Source: Colletotrichum lupini
Taxonomy: Eukaryota; Ascomycota; Sordariomycetes; Glomerellales; Glomerellaceae
NCBI RefSeq assembly: GCF_023278565.1
Contig: NC_064676.1
Span: 6,448,001 to 6,512,000, forward strand
Reading direction: 5' to 3'
Length of the DNA stretch: 64,000 nucleotides
Position 1 is the stretch's first letter; each line of letters opens with the position of its first letter. The notes beneath the pieces were generated by a model. It searched no databases. It was given only the letters and a program-made list of their open reading frames with translations, and was not told the DNA's origin. This document shows, in pieces, positions 44,901 to 57,441 of the stretch. A program made the translations under genes and the position numbers.

Positions 44901-47900
44901 TTATTAATAATATTAAGTTAATTAAATATATATAAAAAAAGAAAGAGGCTAAATATAGCAATCGCTAGTAAAGAGGCCCAAATTCGTTAAATAAGTAGAG
45001 ATTTAACTTACGGGCAGGGTAACGAAAGAGGTAATATTATATTTATAAAAAAGATAAATATTAATTAAATAACTACTCTAAAAAAGAGCGTATTAAATCG
45101 TATAAATAATATAAAAAGTCGAGGGTAGTAAATAGTAAAACTAGCCCTCGTTAGTTTAACTAATTCCTCGTTATATATAAAGGTAAATCCGGGGGTACGG
45201 AACTTAGTAATAGTAACTAAAGTAGTAGTTTAAAATATATACCCCTTATAAGAGATTCGGAAGATAAAAAAGATTATATCCCCTATACTAACGAATTAGA
45301 TTATAACGAAATTAATAATATTAACTACTCTTTTTTTACCCCGTTAGCCTCTAGAGGATATACGAAGCTAAACGAATAGAGAGTAATAAAAGCTTTTAAT
45401 AAGTAGGCTTTGTTTTATAAATAGTAAGAGAAGGTCCCTTAAATAACGGATATAAAGGTAGCTAAAAGGGTAAATCTAATAAGGCCGAAGCCTATTTTTT
45501 TAATAATTAAAGAGAAAACGCTATCTTTTTTAATATTTAAAAAAAAAGAATATAGTACTAAGTAAATTTAGGGGTAGCTAGAGGGGTCCTTTTTATACTA
45601 CTTAGATCCCTTAAATACTAAGCTTATATAAGTATTCTATATAAGCGAAAGGTATGGCCTAGATAATTTCTATAAAATTATCCTAAATACTAAAGTATCG
45701 TAATAATTAACTAGAAGAAAAAGGTAATTCTAGGCACTATAAAAAATCGCGCTAATAACGCTTAATACGTTAATAATAAGTATTATAAAGATTAGTTTTA
45801 GCCTAAGTAAGGAAATCGTTGCCCTAGGTATAGTAGAAATAAAGACGTACTTCGGAATAATAACTTTCTATATTTTACTTATTAATACCCCATTTCTCCT
45901 ATATCTAAAAGATATAGATCGACTAAGCATTATATTTAATAACACGAGGAATAAAATCTCTAGTAATAAGTACTTCGAAATAATCGAACGATAATAGGGG
46001 TATACGTTTATAAAACTTATTAATAATACGAAGTTAATTAATTACTTAATAGAAAGTGAGCTTAGAAGACTATACCGGAGATTCGGGCACCCGTTAGTTA
46101 CGAGGCTATATAACTTCTTAAAGTAATTAAGTAATAATAATATCAAAATAGGGGCGCTAGAGTAGTTAATAAAAGTATATTACTAATACTAAATAAATGC
46201 GCAGAGCCTACGTAAATTTAAATTTAAATTACATAATAAGCTTAACTTTAATTAGAAAATCGTTATTAATATCTTTTATTTAAATAGTCGGCTAGTACTA
46301 TATATAATCGATATAGCTAAATCTTTCTAAGTAGGGCAATTCCTCTAGGATCTATAAATAAAAATAATATAAATAGCCCTATAAAAAAGCTAAATCGATA
46401 TATACTAGGGACCGCTAGACGGTATTAAAACCGACGCTAATACTACCTTTAAGTTAGTAGAATTTAGAAATAATATAATAGCCTACGGTATATAACTAAA
46501 AGTCGTACCTATTAAAGCGTATTATAGTATTAAAAAAGTAAAAAGGGCATACTAGTAATTAAAAAGGGCGTTTAGAATTATTAAAAAAGAAAATCCGGAT
46601 TCTACTAATGATAAATACCTCTAAATAGTACTTAAATACTATAACGATACTATAGGGCCTAACGGACTTATACTAACGCTATTAATATTTAGAGTATATT
46701 TAAGAACGACCTTAGCCTTATTATTATTACTAAGTATAAGCTAACGAGCCTAAGTAATTAAAAAAGTAATATAGGTACTGCGCAAGGTAAGTATAAGAAA
46801 GTAAGTTAATAAAGTAATTACTATACGTAATAGGCTTAATATAAGGGGTAATTTAAATATGCTATTAAATTCGGATATACGAGTATAATACGAAATTACT
46901 TAATAATAAGCTAGGCTATATAAATTAATTTCCGTTAACGAGCGCTCTTATATAGTCGCAAAAGATCATAACTAGCTACTCGAAGTATTAATTATAGTAG
47001 TTAGACCGTACTATATAGATCCTAACGAGGTAATTTCTAACCTATAAAAAAGAAAAGAGCTAGGGGAAACTATATAACCCGCGGTAGAAGTATAAAAAAT
47101 CATCCTTAATAAAATCGTTATAATAATACTAATAAATAACGAGGAAAAGGAAATTACTAAAAGGGCACTAATACTACTAATAAGACGTCGTAAAAGACTA
47201 CGACGGCAAGCCCTCACGTAGCAATTCATTATTAATAACGAGGTAATTAATACCTTTTATATAAAAAAAAAAAGCCGATTTCGAGCTAGTAGTTAAACTA
47301 TGTAAAAAAGGCGTAATTATAACTACTAAAAAGCTATATAAGGGATTAGATCTTATTAAAATAAATACTCTTCGTAATCGAGGGGTCTATTAATTTATCC
47401 TATACGACTTAGAAAAATATACAAACCTCTATATATTTAAATTATAAATAGTTCGTAAAATTAAAGAAAAAAGAACACCCTAGCCGTACGAGAAGTCTAG
47501 ATACGTAATTTAGGGGTATAGTAACGTTGAAAAAGTAACGTTACTTATATAATTACTTACTATATAGCACTATAGCTAATAATTAATAATAGTACTAATA
47601 GCATCGCTACGGAAGAAGGGATATAAGATTTAGAGCCGTAATATTACCTAGGCCTATACCTAATCGGCCACAGGGCTTATAAGGAAAATCCTAGCCCATT
47701 TACTAAAAGAAATAGCTAGTAAGTACTTAGAAAGTACGATTATTAAAGTACTTAAGCTACTATATAAGCTCGTAGAATCGGGCACTTATTAGTAAGCTAC
47801 TTACTACGATTTTTATATTAATTAACTATTAATAGTTACCTCTACGTACGACCCGTACTTACTAATCGCAGAGCACGAAAGTAACTAATTTAAAATTATT

Positions 47901-48982
47901 AAAATATAAACTAACGATATATTAAGTATATTTAATATTAACTTTATAAAAAAAGAGGATAAGGAGCTCTAGAAAGCGGGCTTTATAATAAAGCTAAAAG
48001 AGGTCCTTATAATAAATACCCCCCTAGTATTTAATAGCGGGATTTTTATAATTAAAAAAGAAACCGTTATTTTTTAATAAAAGGGGTAGGGTAAGAAGAT
48101 TGACTTTATTAATCCGAACGTAACTAACGTTAAGAAGTAATATAAAGCTAAGCTCGTACGAGGGGTATATATTATAAATATTTATTAACCCGAGGCAACT
48201 TTTAATTATATTAAAGTAATATAGGCTATAAATCTAACTAAACGAGACGTCGAGGTACTTAATAAGCGGCTTAAGTAGTAATAAACAAATCTTAATCGAG
48301 GTCTCGTTTACTACCCGATCGACTTTATAACTAATAAGCTCTACGTCTTCGTTAATAGGTTATTTATAAATAATAACAACCTCACTTCGCAATTAAAGTA
48401 TATTATTATCCTAATTAATAAGAATATAAATAAGAGCGAATTTACTATATATAGTAATATAATCCACTACTTATTAACTAAAAGTAAATAAGTAACGAGA
48501 AATATATTAACATTAGAGGTTTATAATATAATTAACGGCGTTAACCTCTCCTACGCAATTTTAATAACGCTAAAAAAGATTACTAATTAAATTAGCTTTC
48601 TACCTATTCTAACGGTTATTTATACCGATTCCTACTCGTTATATAAATACCTTATTAAATTACGAATAACGAAAGAAAAGAGGCTTATAATTGATATTAT
48701 AGCCCTTAGGTAATTATATAAAAAGCGCGAGATACTTAAGATCCGTTAGATTAATAATAAAAATAACCTCGCAGACGCTTCTATAAAAGTAGTACTAAAT
48801 AAAGAATTAGAGTAATTTATAAGTAGCGGAAAAGTTACTATATAAATAAAAGGATAAGTTATATAAAAAGAGTAAAAAAAAAAGGGGAAAAGGAGATAAT
48901 ATAGTAAACGGGCCCGAGGTCGAATTATACCTCTAACCGTAGTAGTTAAATTAATAAAAGAAAGAGAAAGTTAATATTAAAT

Positions 48983-49179
48983 TAGAAGTCTAATTTAACC
49001 GCGGCATATAGCCGACTGCGTAGGGGCTAATTAGGGGCCCTATTTATAATTATTATAGCTAGCCTAACTTACGGTTAGAACCTCTTTTTTACACCTACTA
49101 CATAAATATTCATATAGTTTAATTAATCTCTTCGTTAACTACGGTTCGAACTAACTACCCTATAATAGGGATACCAACA
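48983..49179 (+). repeat. 3' LTR of copy C (197 bp)
   Basis: Starts TAGAAGTC and ends ATACCAACA, retaining the original CA end. Confidence 0.85.
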
Positions 49180-52100
49180 CTAATAGCTCGCTTATAGATA
49201 TTATAATATAAATCTATAATAACTTCTAGTCTCTATATAAGACGTTACCGAACTAATCGACCTCACAATACCTCTTTATAAAGCTATTCTAAAACGACCG
49301 ATTAATAATAATACTTATATAAGCTCTACCCTTTTTATATAATAAGAACGTATAAATATATAAGCCTCGATATTAATAAAATCTCTTTTTACGGGCTTAA
49401 AGGAGCGGGAACGAAGTATTTAGTAAACGAAAAAGGAGCTAAAGTAATTACTAATAATTAATATCTCTATTATATTATATAACGCATCCTTTTTTAAAAA
49501 CGAACTTAATAGTTTCTAAATAACGACTTATACTAACGTCTAAGTTATTAAAAGGTTTATTAGGAAAGTTTAGTTTAATCGCTTCTCGACGTTTATTTTA
49601 TATTAAAATATAATACGATCTATTATTTTATATTTTATAATAAACTAGCAAATTCTTTTAATGGAGTAGATAGTATTTCTAATTAATATAAAGAATCCTT
49701 ACGATATCTTAGAGTACCGTAAAATAGCGTACGAAGCTATAAGTTTAAAAAGATTCTTTTCTAAAGCTACGATTTTATATAAAAAAGATAATTATTAACT
49801 TTTTATTATTTTTTAAACTAAAATTAAGTTACTAATTATTAAACCTTAGCTAATAAAAAAGGGAAAAGGTTATATAAAGCTAATTATAACTAAAACTTTA
49901 AGCAAAATAACGTATAAAAATATTCTAAAAATACGGCTTTTAATAAGTATTAGTATTAAACTAACGATAAAGATTAAAGAGGAATTATTAGTTAAGTAAG
50001 AAAAAAAGATCGTTAAGAAAGAGGTAAAGGCTAAGAAAAAGGTTAAAAAGGATAAAAACGATAGAAAAGACGAGATTATAGTAGTTTAATAAGAAAATAA
50101 AGTTTATAATAGTAAATAACCTAGTATACTATAAAGATAGAAACGAGTATTCTCGTTAGTAAATAGTTTAAAATAAACTATAATTATATTTATAATTCCT
50201 TTTCGTCCTTAGTATTGCTCGTAATTACGAAGCTATTTAATACTTTAAGATTAATTCTAAAGTCTTCTAATCTCTACTTAACTTATATAATACCGCCCTA
50301 TAATTTACTAAGTAAAGTAACTTCTAGTTAGAGCTTATTATATATATACTACTTTAGATAAATACGAAGATATTAATACGCTTTAAAATAAAAATAATTA
50401 GCCTCGCTAAACTTTATATTTTTAGCTAATATAGTTAGGGAGCCCTTAATAATTAAGGTATAAATTTATAAAGTAGCTTAAGGAAGATATGCGTTTAGAT
50501 TATTACTATTCTAAATAGCGTTTAATAGTTATTAAACTTAGTCTTAGTTAATTAGCTATATAAAGTCTTATATAGTTCGTAACGTAGGTTAATAATATAG
50601 TTACTATAGCTAATTAGAAATAACGTAAAGGCGACCTTTTTAATAACGAATTCAATAAGAGTTCCAAATTTATATAAAGTTAATAAAATTAAAACGAATT
50701 AGTAGCATATACGTAAATAGAAGTACAATCTAGTTAGAGAGTATATCTATATAGAATAACCCTTAGAACTTAAGTAGTTAGAAGTATTCCTATAAATATA
50801 AGTATACTTATATATATTAAAATATATATTACTTACCTACTAATATACTAATCTACTTTAATAAAGACAATTCTACTAACTCTCAATCTTAACGTTATAA
50901 ATACTTTTACTAAAGATCTAATAATTACGGAATATAATTAGACTTTCTACTATTAAACGGTATTATAAAAAGTAATAATAAACACTAGATATAAGAACGG
51001 TTTCTTTCCCTCGGTCTAAATAAACTCGTAATAACGTAAATCCCCGTTATTAAATAATAATAAGATATTATATAAGTATATTCCGGGACGTATAGATAAA
51101 AACCCCTATATAGAACTATATAATAAACCGTAAATAAGTATTAATACTAGTATAGATCTTAAATCTAAATAGTAAAAGCTTATTATACGTATCTAAAAAC
51201 TAAATATAATTTAGTCTAAGAGTCGTAAACCCTTTATAACAGTACCTTATCTTACTTAACTAATTTTAAACTTATTATAAAAAAGTTTTATAATATATAA
51301 AGTATAGTTTATCTCGGTTAATAATATAAGCTTATTAGCGAACCTATATATAAAGATACTTTCTACCGTACCCTTTAGCACGGTAAGTAACCTCTAGTAT
51401 ATTAGAAAAGAACTCTTCTAATTGTTATTATATAATTACGAGCTATTCTAGTATTTATCGTTACTAAAGCTAATTTTATTAACGAAGTATTAATAATCCT
51501 ATAGCCGTAATTATAAATCCTTTAGACTAGAGTTAAAAAAGGATATCTTTATTATTTAAGTATTATTAGAAGAATAATTTTTAAATACGAATTAATAAAT
51601 CCTTAGAAAAGACCGTACGCTCTTCTTATTATAAGTCCTATTTCGCAAGTTAACGTTTAAAAGTTCGCTTTATAATTCTAGTATTAGAAATTATAAAGAT
51701 ATATATAATAATTATATTATAAGTCTAATTACTCTCTAACTTTATAATAATTATCGTTCAATATAGCAAAAGATTAATACGTAGTCGTACTATTCTAAGA
51801 AAGTAGTAATATATAAAATAAGAAACTAAGAAAGAAATTTTAAATAAGGGGTAAATATTTATATATAATTATAGTGATATATAGGGGTATCTTTTTACTT
51901 ATAAGGTCTTATAAGTATATATATAGAAATATAAACGCTTACGGGGATCTATAACGCTAAAAAGGATAGAAAAGTATATAATAATAATATACAATAAATA
52001 AAAGTTCTATAATTTTATTAAAAACGTTAAACTTTAGGGGGAGCTTTTATATAGTTAGTTACGGCCTCTTACGGGCTAAACTAAGCGCATATACTCTAGT

Positions 52101-53756
52101 TTATAATTAATAAGTACTCTACGACTCCGTAGGGGCCTTATTACCTAGGTATTAAGCTTAACCGTATTATATCTTAATATATACCTATATAAACTCCTAT
52201 ATTATACTATATAAAAATATCGAATTAATTACTCCTTACTTAGAGTTTATATAAATTAGTAACGCTCTTTATAATCCTATACGCTATTATATATACCCTT
52301 TTTATTATTTTTAGCCTACTTAGCTACCTATTTAAGGGCTTCTACTATTATATAGAGGTATATAGTAGAGATAGTACCTAGAGACTTAAATAGAGCGCCG
52401 ATACGGACTTTATTACGGCCTTTATAGTTACGACCGCGCTTAACGACCTTAGTAAGCGTATTACGAGCTAATATAAATTATTAGTAAATTATAAATAGAT
52501 ATAAAGTAGTATAAGGTAATATACGAGTAATAATAGGAGGCGTAACGAGCGTATACTCGTATATAGTAAATATATAGTTATAACTAGAGTAGCCCTTATT
52601 TATAAAGGTAACGTAATTAGCGAAAATACCTTTACTAGCCTTATAACGGGCGTACAACTTAGTACTAGTCTTAGCGTCGCTATATACGGTCGTTTAAATA
52701 GTATTAATAGCCTAAGTACGAGTTATAGTAATATCCGGGGGTATATAACGGCTATTCTTAGTAATCTTAGGGTTAAGCTTAATCTAATGCTAAGGCTAGA
52801 TTATATAGGTTAGTATAGTAATATTAAATAGTATAGGGTAATATATACTAACCTATATAATACTAAGGTTATAAATCTAATAAAAAGTCTTTAAAAAAGA
52901 AGATAAAGAGCTTATAAATAATATAAGAATCTGTATAATAAAAAAGCTATTATATAGAGGTATACGTATTAATAAAGAAGTAAGAGGTTATTTTATAGAA
53001 CGTAAAGTCGTTAAAGTACTACGTAAGTTAGTATACGGGGACCGTTAGGAGCTATATACCCTTAATACGGGCTAGAACGCTATATTAAGCGCTTATTATA
53101 AGTATTATATAGCGTACGCGATTATTAGGAAAGGGAGTATCCTATACGAAATTATTAATATATATATATAAATAGTTAATACTAAAGAAAAAAGTAAATA
53201 AAAAGAATTAAATTATAAATAGGTATATACGCGTAATTGCACTTATAATTGCGCGTATATTAGCTTAAGAAAAAGCATAATTACTAATTAGTAAAAATTA
53301 TACTAGCAATTGCGCATAAAATTACTTAATTATACCTAATTAATATTTCTAATTAGTAAATTGCGAATATTATACTTATAATTACGTATATAATTAGGTA
53401 ATAATAATAAAAGTGAAGTAGAAAAGGGTATAAAGTATAATAAGGCGAAATATAATCGCTAATAAGTAACTATAGGGGCGTAAGTAGATTACTTACCTTA
53501 CTTAAGGAATATTAGGTTAGTTAAGAGGAAAGGGAAATTAATTAGTAGTAGAAATTAGTAAGGAGGATATGCCCCCTAGCTACTCTACTTTCGCTAGGCG
53601 GCATAACCGCCCTTACGTGACTACTACTACTTATAGTCGTAAGCAATTCCTTATAATAATATACGGGATTTATTATAATATTTATTTATACGTATAAGAA
53701 AGTCGCGCTATTAATGCCTAAAATTTACGGTAGCCGTAGGTCTATTAGAAAGAACG
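49180..53756. other. Interior of the dead TIR transposon, right of copia copy C
   Basis: 4.6 kb of RIP-saturated DNA with no usable open frame. Short AT-rich direct repeats based on AATTGCGC and TAATTAG lie near 53220-53400, inside the right terminal region. No element boundaries other than the TIRs were found. Confidence 0.5.
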
Positions 53757-53789
53757 GTTTTAGCGGAGTGCCTCTTGCAGTCTGCCGTA
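53757..53789 (-). repeat. Right terminal inverted repeat (33 bp)
   Basis: Reverse complement of 41437-41469 with one mismatch; followed by GTTAT. Confidence 0.75.
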
Positions 53790-53832
53790 GTTATCCCCGG
53801 GAAACCTTAAGTAAAGAGTAGACTACAAAAAA

Positions 53833-53886
53833 ATGTTTCTCATCAACTACTTAAGACAGAGAGTGAGTTGCCAACGTTTAGTTTGA
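53833..53886 (+). promoter_or_regulatory. Possible upstream ORF before the ABC transporter
   Basis: An ATG at 53833 opens a 17-codon frame closed by TGA at 53884-53886, 29 nt before the transporter ATG. If transcription starts upstream of it, it would lower or condition translation. The transcript start is unknown. Confidence 0.3.
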
Positions 53887-53915
53887 GTTTCACTCCCATC
53901 TTCATCGACTCCTTC

Positions 53916-56381
53916 ATGATGATCTCCCCTTCACAAGCCTCGCAGGCCCTGCACTACGGCTGTGCCCTGAGCGCCGTGCTCATCGGCCTTTCGGCTTCAG
54001 TTCAGTCAGGCCAAGCCAAGAGGAAACACACATCAACGAAAGATTACAAACATCGCCGATCAAAACCCGAGAAAATTGCGAAACTCATCGTCGTTATTAC
54101 ATACGTCTCTGATCTAGTCGCTGCAATTTTTCAGCCCGACGCTTTCAATAAGGAGCAAGCTCACATTATCCACGTCTTGCTGTCAACTTTCGCGTGGATA
54201 GCGCTTTGTTCGAATGGGAATGTGCCACGACTTTTGCTCAGCGCCTGCACTGCAACATTCTTGCTCGAGATTCCTCTGCTGGTTCTCAATGTTCGTGGAC
54301 GATCATTTTCTACCCCCGACGTTGTTTGTCTTGTTTGCCAAGGAGCTCGGATCTTTGTCATTGCCGGTTTAGTTTTGGTTGCTTTGGCCAGCACTACCAA
54401 TCGGGGCGGTAGCAGCGGAGCCTGCTCAGCAGAAAGTCAGCCTTTCCTGGGGTCGCATGCACAAGAAGGGCCTGCAGACTATGGAACCGAACGCTTCAGG
54501 GATGATACCGATACCGAGATCGCCAGTGATGGCTCCGAAGACGAAGATACAGACGACGACGATAGCGCCAGCATCAAGCGTCGGCGAGCCAAGAGACTAG
54601 AAGAGACGGGCGGATGGCTGGGATATTTGAAAGACTTCAAAATTTTTGTCCCGCTTCTGATTCCCAGAAACGACAGAAAAGTTCAACTTTCGATTGTTCT
54701 CTGCCTTCTGTGCATGGCAGGTGGAAGAGCAATGATCATCCTGATCCCCCGTCAACTCGGCATCGTCACCGACAAAATCCTGGCGAAAGAAGCACCATAC
54801 GGTGCACTGGCCATATGGTTGCTTTTAAGTCTCATCAGCGGCGAGTCAGGTCTGGGTTTGATTGAAGCACTCGCCAAAATTCCCATCAAGCAGTTTTCAT
54901 ACAGGCAGATCACCAATGCCGCCTTCAGTCACGTCATGAACCTTCCCATGGAGTTCCACGCCGAGAGAGACTCTGCAGAAGTCATGAAGGCCATTGAGCA
55001 GGGTGGAGCTCTTAGCAATCTGCTCGAGACCGCCGTCATTGACATACTGCCGACAGTTGCGGACATGTTCATCGCACTCTGGTTCCTGTACTGGAAATTC
55101 AACGCCTACGTCTCTCTGGCTATGCTTGTGGCTTCTGTGGCTTTCACAACCTTGGAGATCGTCACTTCGAACATGAACCTCGCGAATCGCAGGGCGTCAA
55201 GCAAAGCTGAAAGAGAGGAAGCGAGAATCATGCATCAGGCTGTTCAAGGATGGCAGACCGTCACGTATTTCAACATGTTCAATTTCGAGAAGCGCCGCTT
55301 CGGCCAGGCTGTGGACTCGCAACTCGCCGCTAGCCGTAGATATGGGGTCGGCGATGCTTTCATTCAGGCTCTCCTGGAGGCGACCGTGCCAGTGACATTT
55401 TTCGTGCTAGCATGCCTGGTACTGTACGAGATCACTAACGGCCGAGCTTCCCCCGGAGATTTTGTGTTGCTCTTAACATACTGGGAGTATCTAGTCTGGC
55501 CTCTCAAATTCCTCTCACACAATTATCGGTACTTGATGTCAGACTTGGTGGATGCCGAACGTCTTCTCAATCTACTACAAACCAAGTCAACCATCGTCGA
55601 AAGGGAGAACGCCAAGAACCTCACGCCCGTCAAAGGCCACGTCGCATTTGAGAATGTCGGCTTTGCCTACGATCCGAGGAGACAGACGATTGAACAGCTG
55701 GACGTGTCAGCAGCACCAGGAAAGACTATCGCTTTGGTCGGAGAGACGGGCGCTGGAAAGTCATCAATCATGAAATTGCTGCTGCGATTTTACGACGTCA
55801 CAAGCGGTCGCATCACCATTGACGGCCAAGACATTCGCGACGTCACTCTCACATCGCTTCGCGAAGCCCTTGGGGTTGTTCCGCAGGACCCCTTGCTGTT
55901 TAACGCATCCGTCATGGAAAACTTGCGTTACGCACGGCCGTCTGCGACAGACGAAGACGTTTTCGAGGCATGTCGGGCTGCTGCGATCCACGATCGGATC
56001 CTGAGTTTCGCCGACGGCTACGAGAGCAAGGTTGGCGAGCAGGGGGTCAAACTTTCCGGCGGTGAAATCCAGAGACTTGCCATTGCGCGGGTATTTTTAA
56101 AGGATCCGCCCATTCTGATTCTCGACGAGGCGACGAGTGCGGTTGATACGATGACTGAGGCGAATATCCAGCATGCTTTGGAGACTTTGAAGAGTGGCAG
56201 GACGACGTTTGTTATTGCGCACAGACTCTCAACGGTTGTCAACTCGGACAAGATTGTGGTCATACACGAGGGTAGAGTGGTTGAAAGTGGTACGCACGAA
56301 GAATTGTTAGCGCAAGGTAACAGATACAAGGACTTGTGGACGAGACAAGTTGGTGGTGCTTCAGAGAGGAACAGGATATGA
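53916..56381 (+). CDS. HMT1-type half-size ABC transporter (vacuolar metal/peptide-conjugate tolerance)
   Basis: Half-size ABCB/ATM-HMT family transporter, 821-822 aa, single exon. An N-terminal TMD0 of about five helices (residues 1-165) is followed by an acidic linker (D-T-E-I-A-S-D-G-S-E-D-E-D-T-D-D-D-D), a six-helix core and one nucleotide-binding domain. Walker A is G609-E-T-G-A-G-K-S616, the signature L713-S-G-G-E, Walker B I-L-I-L-D737-E and the H-loop H769, all intact. The Q-loop region G-V-V-P-Q-D-P-L-L-F-N is also intact. TMD0 and the linker separate HMT1-like vacuolar carriers from mitochondrial Atm1. Family members move phytochelatin- or glutathione-bound metals into the vacuole; the substrate here is inferred. 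ATG at 53916 or 53919; both are in frame. Only about 125 bp separate it from the dead transposon at 53789, so much of its promoter may be transposon-derived. Confidence 0.9.
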   Translation: MMISPSQASQALHYGCALSAVLIGLSASVQSGQAKRKHTSTKDYKHRRSKPEKIAKLIVVITYVSDLVAAIFQPDAFNKEQAHIIHVLLSTFAWIALCSNGNVPRLLLSACTATFLLEIPLLVLNVRGRSFSTPDVVCLVCQGARIFVIAGLVLVALASTTNRGGSSGACSAESQPFLGSHAQEGPADYGTERFRDDTDTEIASDGSEDEDTDDDDSASIKRRRAKRLEETGGWLGYLKDFKIFVPLLIPRNDRKVQLSIVLCLLCMAGGRAMIILIPRQLGIVTDKILAKEAPYGALAIWLLLSLISGESGLGLIEALAKIPIKQFSYRQITNAAFSHVMNLPMEFHAERDSAEVMKAIEQGGALSNLLETAVIDILPTVADMFIALWFLYWKFNAYVSLAMLVASVAFTTLEIVTSNMNLANRRASSKAEREEARIMHQAVQGWQTVTYFNMFNFEKRRFGQAVDSQLAASRRYGVGDAFIQALLEATVPVTFFVLACLVLYEITNGRASPGDFVLLLTYWEYLVWPLKFLSHNYRYLMSDLVDAERLLNLLQTKSTIVERENAKNLTPVKGHVAFENVGFAYDPRRQTIEQLDVSAAPGKTIALVGETGAGKSSIMKLLLRFYDVTSGRITIDGQDIRDVTLTSLREALGVVPQDPLLFNASVMENLRYARPSATDEDVFEACRAAAIHDRILSFADGYESKVGEQGVKLSGGEIQRLAIARVFLKDPPILILDEATSAVDTMTEANIQHALETLKSGRTTFVIAHRLSTVVNSDKIVVIHEGRVVESGTHEELLAQGNRYKDLWTRQVGGASERNRI

Positions 56382-56939
56382 CAAGGTTCGTGTTTAGGTT
56401 TCCTTCTTTTCTGATTTTGATAAGCGTTTTAGTGTTTTTGGCCATTCTTCGATTGGGATTTGGGCCATTGGTGGCTGCCTCGTCGTTGCCAAATTAGACA
56501 TTGCTCGGGACCGTAGAAACTCGAGAATCAGAGTACGTTTTCAGGTTAAGCTCGATGAGGAGCATTTTCACATTTGGCTGTCTTAATGACTCCAACAATG
56601 GTGGCCTTTGGGGCATGCAACGATGTACCGGTACTAGGTTTTAGTGATTTGGAGCGCAAATCCCCTACTAGCCTTTGAGTGGCGTGGATCGATCGGACGG
56701 TTAGGGGGGCTTGCGCTTAGATCGACAGGGACTACGAATGCCGTCATTAAGAGAGATGGCTTCTGTGTCGGACAACAACACTTGTAAAATTGTCCGTGAG
56801 TACTTATGAATGAGACATGTTGGAGACCTGACCTAGCATGAGAAGGTCAGCAAATTTGGAACTGTTTCCCAGTCATATCACGCAGATGCGCGTAGGGGTC
56901 TGTCTCGCACGATCATACCTTCTCCTGAGACCCGCCTAG
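56382..56939. other. 3' flank of the ABC gene, no gene seen
   Basis: About 560 bp, normal composition, no repeat or supported frame. Confidence 0.5.
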
Positions 56940-57305
56940 ACCAGAACAAGTTTTAACACCAGTCCCATAAACAGGGCATCACTGTTAATCCCAACAACAA
57001 CACGCACGCGATCAGCTACCCAGACAGGAACCCCCAGCTCTATATCGTCCAAGATAACGCACAAAGACTCCGGTTGCACACTTTCCGACGAGTTGGAAGC
57101 CAATATCAAGCGCAAGACGCGTCGGAAATCTTCATCAATCACAAAGAAAGTCACTGATAAGAACGCGCCAAAGTCTAAGAAGAAGAAGGAGAAGAACGAG
57201 AACGGGATTGTTGATTTCAAGGCAAACCCTGCTGACGATGAATTCGTCGGCTCACCGCCTTCAGCCCCAAAACTCTCTGGAAAGAGGTTTGCCGCCTGGT
57301 TTTAA
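56940..57305 (+). CDS. Hypothetical lysine-rich open frame (partial, no ATG)
   Basis: An open frame follows a CCTAG acceptor-like sequence at 56935-56939 and runs to TAA at 57303. It is rich in S/T at first, then strongly basic (R-K-T-R-R-K-S-S-S-I-T-K-K, P-K-S-K-K-K-K-E-K), then acidic and proline-rich, ending K-R-F-A-A-W-F. The composition looks like a disordered nuclear protein. No start codon is present in frame, so an upstream exon would be required. No family recognised. Confidence 0.25.
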   Translation, partial: TRTSFNTSPINRASLLIPTTTRTRSATQTGTPSSISSKITHKDSGCTLSDELEANIKRKTRRKSSSITKKVTDKNAPKSKKKKEKNENGIVDFKANPADDEFVGSPPSAPKLSGKRFAAWF

Positions 57306-57441
57306 TATGCCCAGTCATCTCCATACCCCAACTTCCTCCAGCCGACCCATTACGAATGTCAGGTCGCTTGTATACCCCGGAAGGGCTTAATGGAGATGTG
57401 ATTCGGGAACTCTCTGCAGATCCAGATGTTCCAGCTCAAGA

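Larger units (their letters stand above)
41766..49179 (+). mobile_element. Ty1/copia-family retrotransposon (copy C), complete length, RIP-dead
   Basis: 7414 bp with LTRs at 41766-41962 and 48983-49179. Decayed but readable order on the plus strand: gag-like region; GAG-pre-integrase R-F-G-H-P near 46080; integrase zinc and core region (Y-I-I-D-I-A near 46300, T-D-A-N near 46435); RT beginning F-E-L-V-V-K-L near 47285; RNase H Y-T-D-S-Y-S-L-Y-K near 48615. A purine-rich tract (AAAAGAAAGAGAAAG) precedes the 3' LTR. Integrase before RT marks Ty1/copia. All frames carry many stops. It is nested in the TIR element 41437-53789 and is the longest copy of this family in the window. Confidence 0.88.
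41437..53789. mobile_element. Unclassified TIR DNA transposon, about 4.9 kb, RIP-dead, split by copia element C
   Basis: The left end (41437-41469) and right end (53757-53789) are inverted repeats of 33 bp with one mismatch, starting TACGGCAGACTGCAAGAGGC. Both are flanked by GTTAT (41432-41436 and 53790-53794), a likely 5-bp duplication; a TA duplication is an alternative reading because the repeat itself starts with TA. Removing copia copy C (41766-49179) leaves about 4.9 kb. The inside is saturated with TA. A lysine-rich relic (V-K-K-E-V-K-A-K-K-K-V-K-K-D) is readable at about 50000-50080, and decayed frames lie on both strands around 52000-53100. The superfamily is not recognised. The outer 80-100 bp of each end is nearly free of RIP. 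Confidence 0.65.

Noticed and set aside
53220..53400. Short AT-rich direct repeats considered as a CRISPR-like array or origin
   Set aside because: The units are irregular in length and spacing and sit in a RIP-mutated transposon terminus of a fungal chromosome.
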